Shown piece by piece: positions 45,590 to 52,900 of a DNA stretch of 54,593 bases (position 1 is its first letter; the number at the start of each line of letters is the position of its first letter). Source of the stretch: Planctomycetaceae bacterium (lineage in GTDB: Bacteria > Planctomycetota > Planctomycetia > Planctomycetales > Planctomycetaceae); the NCBI GenBank assembly GCA_002722955.1, contig PBMZ01000104.1, forward strand, positions 1 to 54,593. Direction: 5' to 3'. A program made the translations under genes and the position numbers. Below the pieces are notes generated by a model. That model was given only the letters and a program-made list of their open reading frames with translations, ran no database searches and had not been told where the DNA came from.

Positions 45590-47587
45590 ATGAGCAACGA
45601 CGGCCAAGACTCACAGAGCCAAGACTCAAAAAACCTGGTAAGTCAAGCTGTTCGTGAAGCGGCGCGGCAGCAGCAGTTCTTGGACGTCGTTGATCGAGAC
45701 ACCGCAACCGAGCGGTTTCAAGCGGCGCTGAAGCTGGGACCGCTCGGTGTGGAAAGCGTGGAACTTAGCGCGGCGTTGAATCGGACGCTCGCCGAGGATG
45801 TCATCGCCAGCGTCGATGTTCCCAGCTTCGATCGTTCCAACGTTGACGGCTTCGCAATTCAAGCGGCGGACACTTTTGGAGCCACCGAAGACGACGTCCG
45901 CCGTGTTCGTTTGAATGCGGAAGTGCTTCACCCGGGCCAAGCCCCCGTCGAAACAGTCGCGTCTGGTACGGCAACCACCATCGCGACCGGAGGCATGCTG
46001 CCCCGGGGAGCGGACGCTGTCGTGATGGTCGAGCATACCGACTTGGACGAGACCGTTGATCCGCCCGAACTCATCATTCGCCGGTCGGTCGCTTCGGGGC
46101 AAGCTCTGACTTTTGCTGGCACGGACATCGCTGCGGGCGAAACTGTGTTGCGATCCGGTCAACGTGTTAGCTCAAGAGAGATCGGTGTTCTTGCCGCTTT
46201 GGGCCTGGATCGCGTCTCGGTTTACCGTCGACCTAAGGTCGCGGTGATCTCGACGGGAAACGAAATCATCGCTCCCGGCCAGCCAATGAAGCCGGGGGCC
46301 GTCTACGACTCGAATGCGGCGATCGTCAGCGCTGCCGTTGCGGAACTCGGCGGCGATCCTGTGAACTTCGGGGCGATCCCGGACAACGTATCGCAGTTGC
46401 GAGATATTCTGGAGCAAGCCCAAAGCTGCGATCTTGTCGTTCTCTCTGGCGGCACATCCAAGGGAGCGGGTGACCTGTCGTATCAAGTCGTCAGCGAATT
46501 GGAAGACCCCGGAATCGTCGCTCACGGTGTAGCGTTGAAGCCGGGAAAACCCATCTGCTTAGCGGCCGTCGAAGGCAAGGGTGTTGTGATCTTGCCGGGC
46601 TTCCCAACGTCGGCGATCTTTACTTTTCACGAATTCGTCGTGCCGGTGATTCGGTCTTTGGCGGGGTTGGATGTTGATCGGCGTGAGAACGTGCAGGCAA
46701 AGTTGCCGATGCGAGTTAACTCGGAACGCGGTCGCACTGAGTACTTGTTGGTTGGTTTGGTTCGCGCTGATGACGGTTATGTTGCCTATCCGATGGGCAA
46801 GGGATCGGGATCGGTCACAACCTTTAGCATGGCCGACGGGTTCTTGACCATCGATCAGCACACAGAGATTCTGGAAGCCGGCGCCGATGTGTTAGTGCAA
46901 TTGCTCTCTGAGAGTTTGGTGCCCTCGGATTTGATCGTGATTGGCAGCCACTGTGTGGGCTTGGACATCTTACTGAGTGAACTCAACCTGCGCGGCTTCA
47001 CGGCCAAGGTCATGCATGTTGGCAGCACCGGTGGTCTAGCCGCCGTCAAGCGCGGTGAATGTGACATTGCTGGCATTCATCTGCTGGATGCCGAAACGAA
47101 TCAGTACAACAAGCCATTCCTTGATGAAAGCCTACAGTTGGCGACCGGGTATCGGCGAGTCCAAGGAATTGTCTTTCGCCGCGGTGATCAACGTTTCGAA
47201 GGCCAAAGTGTGGCCGATGCATTGAATGTTGCCTGCGACGACTCGAATTGCACGATGGTGAATCGAAACGCCGGCAGTGGGACGCGAATCTTAATCGACG
47301 AGCTTCTTGATGGGCGTCGTCCGCCCGGTTATGCCGTCCAAGCCAAGTCTCACAACGCAGTGGCTACAGCCATCGTGCAAGAGAGAGCGGACTGGGGAAT
47401 GGCGATCGAGACCGTTGCGGCGGACTACGAGCTTGGTTTTCTGCCGACGCAAAACGAGCACTACGACTTTGCGATTCCAGTATCACGGTACGAGCGGCCA
47501 GCGGTGCAGTGCTTCCGCGAACTCTTAGCTAATGAAGAGATTCGCCAGAAGTTATCGGACCGCGGTTTCCAACTGGCCGACGATTGA
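45590..47587 (+). CDS. moeA: MoeA-type molybdopterin molybdenumtransferase fused to a periplasmic-binding-like domain
   Basis: 665 residues. The first 430 or so are MoeA: 'VDVPSFDRSNVDGFAIQAAD', 'IATGGMLPRGADAVVMVEH', 'VAVISTGNEIIAPGQPMKPG', 'VVLSGGTSKGAGDLSYQVV', 'HGVALKPGKPICLAAV', 'LPGFPTSAIFTF'. The remainder ('VIGSHCVGLDILLSELNLRG', 'VGSTGGLAAVKRGECDIAGI', 'NRNAGSGTRILIDELLDG') is a substrate-binding-protein-like domain known from MoeA/LysR-binding fusions. MoeA inserts molybdate into molybdopterin; the attached domain likely senses molybdate or a ligand. No other moco genes are nearby. Confidence 0.93.
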   Translation: MSNDGQDSQSQDSKNLVSQAVREAARQQQFLDVVDRDTATERFQAALKLGPLGVESVELSAALNRTLAEDVIASVDVPSFDRSNVDGFAIQAADTFGATEDDVRRVRLNAEVLHPGQAPVETVASGTATTIATGGMLPRGADAVVMVEHTDLDETVDPPELIIRRSVASGQALTFAGTDIAAGETVLRSGQRVSSREIGVLAALGLDRVSVYRRPKVAVISTGNEIIAPGQPMKPGAVYDSNAAIVSAAVAELGGDPVNFGAIPDNVSQLRDILEQAQSCDLVVLSGGTSKGAGDLSYQVVSELEDPGIVAHGVALKPGKPICLAAVEGKGVVILPGFPTSAIFTFHEFVVPVIRSLAGLDVDRRENVQAKLPMRVNSERGRTEYLLVGLVRADDGYVAYPMGKGSGSVTTFSMADGFLTIDQHTEILEAGADVLVQLLSESLVPSDLIVIGSHCVGLDILLSELNLRGFTAKVMHVGSTGGLAAVKRGECDIAGIHLLDAETNQYNKPFLDESLQLATGYRRVQGIVFRRGDQRFEGQSVADALNVACDDSNCTMVNRNAGSGTRILIDELLDGRRPPGYAVQAKSHNAVATAIVQERADWGMAIETVAADYELGFLPTQNEHYDFAIPVSRYERPAVQCFRELLANEEIRQKLSDRGFQLADD

Positions 47588-47604
47588 CTGGTTCGCTACG
47601 GCAT

Positions 47605-48189
47605 TTACGGGAAGATGAAGACCAGTCCGGTGACGACGACGCCTTGCCAAATTCCTGCGGTTCGGCTGCGCGGCATCTTCACGATGTACGGTGGCACGTC
47701 ATCGTCCGGCCGAAAGTGCCCCAACTCATAGATCTTCTCGGTCGGTGGATTGGCGCCCATTCGGTATGGCAATGAGGGAATGGTCAGAAAGAATCGCGCA
47801 CCGGACATCAGTGGTTGAAGGCGTCCGTAGGCATAACCGTTCCGCTCGAGCTGCGCGTCCTCAAAGTAGAGATCCGGATAGGCCAATTCCGTAGGAGCCC
47901 ACTCAACGGATGTGACTTCCCAGTCGCGGCTGAATCCGGTCTTGTGAAACTCGGAGGGTTTATCGGCAAGGTACTTTTGAGACTCATCCTTCGGAAACGC
48001 TTGGTCCTTGCCGTCCTCGTCCTTCAGCGTGGGCGCGATCGAAAGTTTAATGGACTGAAGTGGCTTCAACCCTTCTTCGTTGGGATCCGATTCGTAGTTC
48101 GATGTCGCCGGTTGGTCTTGTGCCGAAAGCTTGACGGAAGGCAATCCCAGCAAGCAAACCAGAACGCTGAAGCAGACGAGTGATCTCAC
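47605..48189 (-). CDS. Secreted hypothetical protein
   Basis: 194 residues from a GTG at 48189, which begins a clean signal peptide ('SLVCFSVLVCLLGLPSVKLS'); a longer frame to 48312 would place 40 residues before it. The mature protein contains 'SIKLSIAPTLKDEDGKDQAF', 'DWEVTSVEWAPTELAYPDLY' and 'RFFLTIPSLPYRMGANPPTE', and ends with a hydrophobic run 'GIWQGVVVTGLVFIFP' that could be a membrane anchor. I do not recognise a family. It converges with the moeA gene. Confidence 0.7.
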   Translation of the reverse strand: MRSLVCFSVLVCLLGLPSVKLSAQDQPATSNYESDPNEEGLKPLQSIKLSIAPTLKDEDGKDQAFPKDESQKYLADKPSEFHKTGFSRDWEVTSVEWAPTELAYPDLYFEDAQLERNGYAYGRLQPLMSGARFFLTIPSLPYRMGANPPTEKIYELGHFRPDDDVPPYIVKMPRSRTAGIWQGVVVTGLVFIFP

Positions 48190-48569
48190 GATAGCACCTA
48201 TTACGTCAGTCGGGTTGAGCAGTAGTGTGGCCGCACATGCAGCCATCTTTTCAGTATTCGGCATCGAGAATCCCAAAAGTCGATAAAGGTCGAGCATCTC
48301 CGAGACTCTCACTAATCACCTTGCCTTCGCCAGTTCGCCTACATTCTTGATAGCGAGCGATCTTGGGTACAGTTTCGCGTAGCTGCCGTCACCAGACGGC
48401 GATGTCTACGCTCTGGCGAGCGTAGCTACATCAAACTGTCCACTACGCGATCTTACGACTTTACCGATTAGGAAGACTTTGTCGATTTTTCTTAGAGAAA
48501 CGACTTTGATGGCGTCGATAGAAACCGATGTATTCGCGCAACCAGGATTGCGCATCAAAGGAGATTCAT
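48190..48569. other. 380-nt divergent intergenic region
   Basis: It contains an inverted repeat related to the one in imuA (48379-48429) and the promoters of the two divergent genes. A strong ribosome site (AAAGGAGA) lies just before 48570. Confidence 0.5.
48379..48429. repeat. Palindromic repeat, intergenic relative of the imuA element
   Basis: GTAGCTGCCGTCACCAGACG at the left and an inverted GTAGCTACGCTCGCCAGAG at the right. The same core occurs inside imuA at 2231-2315. Confidence 0.75.
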
Positions 48570-49406
48570 ATGTCGATGCTTGTCCGCTCCGTCGTCCTCT
48601 GTATTGTGTTGGCTGTTTCAGCGCCACCGATGTTGAAGGCTCAAATCATCCCTGGTCTTGGCTGCAATGCGTGCCGCCAACCAGTCAGAACGTGCCAATG
48701 CACGGCGCTGCAACCCGTTGTCAAAACACAACTTCGGCCACAACGCACTGTCAGCTATCGAGATGTGCAAGTCACTCGGTATCGACGCGAAGCCCGTGTT
48801 GATCGCGTGCCCGTGACGACTTACCAGGACGTTGTTGTGGACGAAGGAAGCTATCGGCAGGTTTGGCTTCCGAAGCCGGTTCGCAAGCGAGTGGCTCGGA
48901 ATGGCTATCAAAATCGAGTGAGCTATCGTGATGTTCCTTATCAAGTCACCCAGCGAGTTCCTCAATACGGAATGAGCTATGTGCCGCAGAGAACAGTTCA
49001 ATACGTTCCAAGGCTCTACCGAACGGCGGTTGCACCCGCCTGTAACACCTCCGGTCCGGTTCCCACAACTACTTCATTGCCAATGACTTACGTCCCTTCA
49101 GTGATTCCTGCCATGCCAGCAATTACTGTTCGGACGACTCCGCGAGTTTCTGCGCGGGAATCACGCTCGGCGAACCCCGTTCCCGATCCGAAGTTCTTAG
49201 GCACTCCAAAGAGCGCGCAAGTCGAACAATGGAAAGATGTTTCGTCATCGACGTCAGCATCGCTCGAGAATCGATTGGGTGGCTATGAGATCGCGCCAAC
49301 TCGGCGTATCAGCTCGTCAATTCCATCTGCACGCATTGAGCGATCGGCTAGCCGGTTCGTACCAGCTCCATCAGCGGCCATGGTGTGGCAAACTCGCCGC
49401 CGCTAA
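48570..49406 (+). CDS. Exported Tyr/Arg/Val-rich protein, possible cell-wall component
   Basis: 278 residues from the ATG at 48570, supported by the upstream AAAGGAGA. After a signal peptide ('SVVLCIVLAVSAPPMLKAQ') and a short Cys motif ('CNACRQPVRTCQC') comes a segment with repeated Tyr-Arg/Gln-Asp-Val units: 'VSYRDVQVTRYRREARVD', 'VTTYQDVVVDEGSYRQV', 'VSYRDVPYQVTQRVPQY'. This recalls the Tyr-Thr-Val repeats of planctomycete cell-wall proteins, but similarity is loose. The last 100 residues are Ser/Pro/Arg-rich. A strong terminator follows. Confidence 0.7.
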   Translation: MSMLVRSVVLCIVLAVSAPPMLKAQIIPGLGCNACRQPVRTCQCTALQPVVKTQLRPQRTVSYRDVQVTRYRREARVDRVPVTTYQDVVVDEGSYRQVWLPKPVRKRVARNGYQNRVSYRDVPYQVTQRVPQYGMSYVPQRTVQYVPRLYRTAVAPACNTSGPVPTTTSLPMTYVPSVIPAMPAITVRTTPRVSARESRSANPVPDPKFLGTPKSAQVEQWKDVSSSTSASLENRLGGYEIAPTRRISSSIPSARIERSASRFVPAPSAAMVWQTRRR

Positions 49407-49428
49407 GCAGTTTACGACCCATCCACTG

Positions 49429-49461
49429 AAAAAGGCCAACAGCATTCTGTTGGCCTTTTTT
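49429..49461 (+). terminator. Rho-independent terminator
   Basis: AAAAGGCCAACAG pairs with CTGTTGGCCTTTT around a CATT loop and is followed by a T-run. It lies 22 nt after the exported protein's stop and is the clearest terminator in the window. Confidence 0.9.
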
Positions 49462-49951
49462 GTTGGCACCGTCGAATCTGATTGAAGCCAAATCTCTCAC
49501 TCGGCCGACACCATCTCACCAGATTTCCCTCCCCTGCATCGGCGAATGACCTGTGGACACAGAATTCTTTGAAAGTTCCCTGTTAATTTGGGGAAACTTG
49601 TTTTGAATTGTGTCTATAGCTCTGGTTATTCTGTTTTGATGGATATTTTCGTAGACGTGCGTTTTTAGGGTGCGCTGCGTTCTTCCATCATGGCTGTTCT
49701 GGGCGTCGAGTCTCCCCCAAATCGTCGTCGCTACATTGATTGACAGAGCAACCATGCCCCCACCTCAGCACGCGGAGCGTGCGTCTTCCGGACGCCGTCA
49801 AGGAGTACGGCATCGATGGGCACCGTGAACGCGCATTGCGTGTTCTATCCGGTCCGTTTGACTTTCGGGCCACGCAACGAGATTGTGTGATCAATGGATG
49901 TCCGGGCCGCAACGTCTTTCAATTTGAAGTGATTCGATAAGGCAATTTCTT
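49462..49951. other. 490-nt region upstream of the giant surface-protein gene
   Basis: No convincing gene. The AT-rich stretch around 49560-49660 may hold the promoter of the giant gene, but no definite -35/-10 pair was chosen. Confidence 0.4.
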
Positions 49952-52900
49952 ATGTTCTTTACACCATGGCTGCGCTCGGTTCGACAATCATTGAAGCAAC
50001 AGCCAAAGCGTTCTCGCAAATCGCAATTACCCGGTAAGACGCCACTCGCGCCGGCGATCGAAACATTAGAAGACCTCACACTATTGTCGGTCGAGTTGTT
50101 GACGCCTGCTGATCCGGGCATCAATCACGACTCTGCGGATAACCCCTCATTCTTTGAGAATCTGGGTACGCGGTCCGCACTTCGTACGACCAGCGACGAT
50201 GGCCAATTCGTTGTTTTCGCGAGTGATGCAACGAACCTGGTTGCCAACGATGGCAACAACTTGACCGACATTTTTCGCTATGACACCGTCAATAACACGA
50301 TCCAACTGGTTAGTGTGAACGCTGCCGGTACAGCATCCGCCTTAGGCAATTCCTCCCAAGCGAGCATTAGTGGGGACGGATCGCTTGTCGTCTTTGTTAG
50401 CGACGCTCAAGACATCGTGAATGGCGACATCGACGGTTTCACCGATGTCTTTGTTCGAAACATGAACACGGGTGTGACGTCTTTGGTCTCGATTGATGTT
50501 GCCGGCAACTTTGCCAACGGAAATTCAACGAATCCTGTCATTAGCCAAGACGGTAGTACTGTTGCCTTTCAGAGTGATGGCTTTGACCTAGCCTTTGATG
50601 ACATGAACGGCATCATGGATGTCTTCGTGCGGAACATCAACACGAGTACGACGGTCATTGCGAGTTTGAACGATGCAGGAAGTGCGACGGGCAACGGAGC
50701 CTCGACAGATCCCGTCATCAGCCGCGATGGCAACGTCGTGGCGTTCGTCAGTGCGGCTCAAGACCTGATACCAGGAGTCGCCTTTACGCCGGGAACAACG
50801 AACGTATTTGCGTATAACGTCGGCGCGGATGCGTTGGAAGTTGTCAGTATTAACATTGCTGGAACAACAGCCGGAAATGACAACTCCACAAATCCCACGA
50901 TCACGGCCGCTGGAAACTTCGTTGCTTTCGATAGTGATGCCAGCAATCTTGTCGCGACAGACGGCAATGGCACGACCGACGTTTTTGTTCGAGATTTAGG
51001 ATTCAATTTTACGGACCTGGCAAGCGGAAACGATGCAGGGACGGACTCGGGTAACGCTGCTTCATTTGGCGGTCGCATTAGCGGTGACGGTTCAATCGTT
51101 GGATTCCGAAGTAGCGCGACGGACTTGGTGCCAGGCGGCTCGAATGCAAATATCGATGTTTTCGCCTTCGATAACTTCTTCGGTGGCACAGAACAGGTCA
51201 GTGTCGAAGACGATGGGACTCAAGGTGCAGCCGATTCAACCGATTTCGCCATCAGCGCCGATGGATCTCAATTCATCTTTCGGACGTTGGCTGACCTCGA
51301 CGGGAACGACGGCGACGGGCTTGACGACTTGTATCTGCGTGACCTTGGTGTTCAGAGCACAACGTTTGTCACTGTTGACTCGAGTCCAGGTGCTCCAACG
51401 CGCGAGCCTTACATTAGCGCCGATGGTTCCACGGTGGCTCTCCAGACAAATCAATCGGGGCTGGATATCGCCGCTAACGACGCCAATCTTGTGTCGGACG
51501 TTTACGTTTATGATGTCGCTGGTGATGCGCATACGCTGGCTTCCCAATCGACGATTCGTGACTTAGCAGGATCGGGCGACTCATCAATTGGTTCGTCGCA
51601 ACCAGGACGAAGCCTGCGTCAAGTTAGCTCGGACGGCCGCTACGTCGTCTATACCAGCGACGCCGAGAACCTTGTCACCAATGACAATAATAGTAGTTTC
51701 GACGTGTTCCGATTCGACCGTACTTTGGGTGTAACGGAACTTGTCAGTGTGGGTGGTGGTGTGAGTGCCGACGGTGACTCGTTTGACCCCGTCATTAGCG
51801 GCGACGGAAATCTGGTTGTCTTCGAAAGTACTGCAAGCACTTTGACTGGAGACACTTTAGTTGCCACCAACAATATCTTTATTCGTGACATGACGGCTGG
51901 CGTTACGACACTGGTAAGCTTCAACGGTGCGGGCACTCAAGGAGCCGATGGTGATTCGACCTTGCCCGACTTCAGTAGCGATGGCGCGTTCGTTGTTTTC
52001 CAAAGCTCGGCGACCGACATTGACGCCGATGACACTGATGCTGGGTTGGACATTTATCTTTACGACGTCGCGGGCGCAACCAGATCGCTTGTCAGTATCA
52101 ATGATGCCGGCACGGCGGGAGGCAATGGCGATTCGACGGATGCACGAATCAGCGGCGACGGCAACATCGTTGCCTTCTTGAGTGACGCTAGCGATCTCGT
52201 CGCCACTGACGGAAATGGCGACACCGACGTGTTCGTTCGAGACGTTGGTGCAGGGACGACGATCGCTGCCAGCAGCAACAACGCCGGGACAAACACGGCC
52301 AACGGAACGTCAGACAATCATCAAGTGAGCGATGATGGGTCGACGGTGGTTTACGAGAGTACCGCAAGTAATATCGTCGCTGTTGACACCAACGGCGACA
52401 CGGACGTGTTTATCTACGACATCTCTGGCGATACGAATACGCTTGGCAGTTTGAACAGTGCTGGAACCGATTCGGGCAATGGTGACTCGACCAACCCAGT
52501 TGTCAACGTTGACGGCACGATCGTTGCCTTCGAGAGTGTCGCCGAAGACTTGACCGTGAACGACGGCAACGGGAACTCGGACGTTTTCATCTTCGATTCC
52601 GCGTTGGGTGCGGTTGTCTTGATTAGTACCGACTCGACAGATGCAGTAAGTGCCAACGGCGACGCGACGACTCCCGCCATCAACGGCGATGGTTCTTTGA
52701 TCGCTTACATCAGCGACGCGAATGACGTCAGCACGACTGTGACCGTGCAGCCCGGTTCCAGCAACGTCTACGTTCGAGACCGCTTTGGCGTCCGCACGGA
52801 CTTTATCAGCACAGATGGCACCGACATCGTCGGAGCCGATTCGACGATCACGAATGTGACCTTGGCTGAACAGCGAGTCGTCGTGTTGACAACGGACGCG

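Noticed and set aside
49740..49940. 66-codon frame before the giant gene
   Set aside because: Starts with TTG, has no Shine-Dalgarno and no similarity to known proteins; probably untranslated leader.
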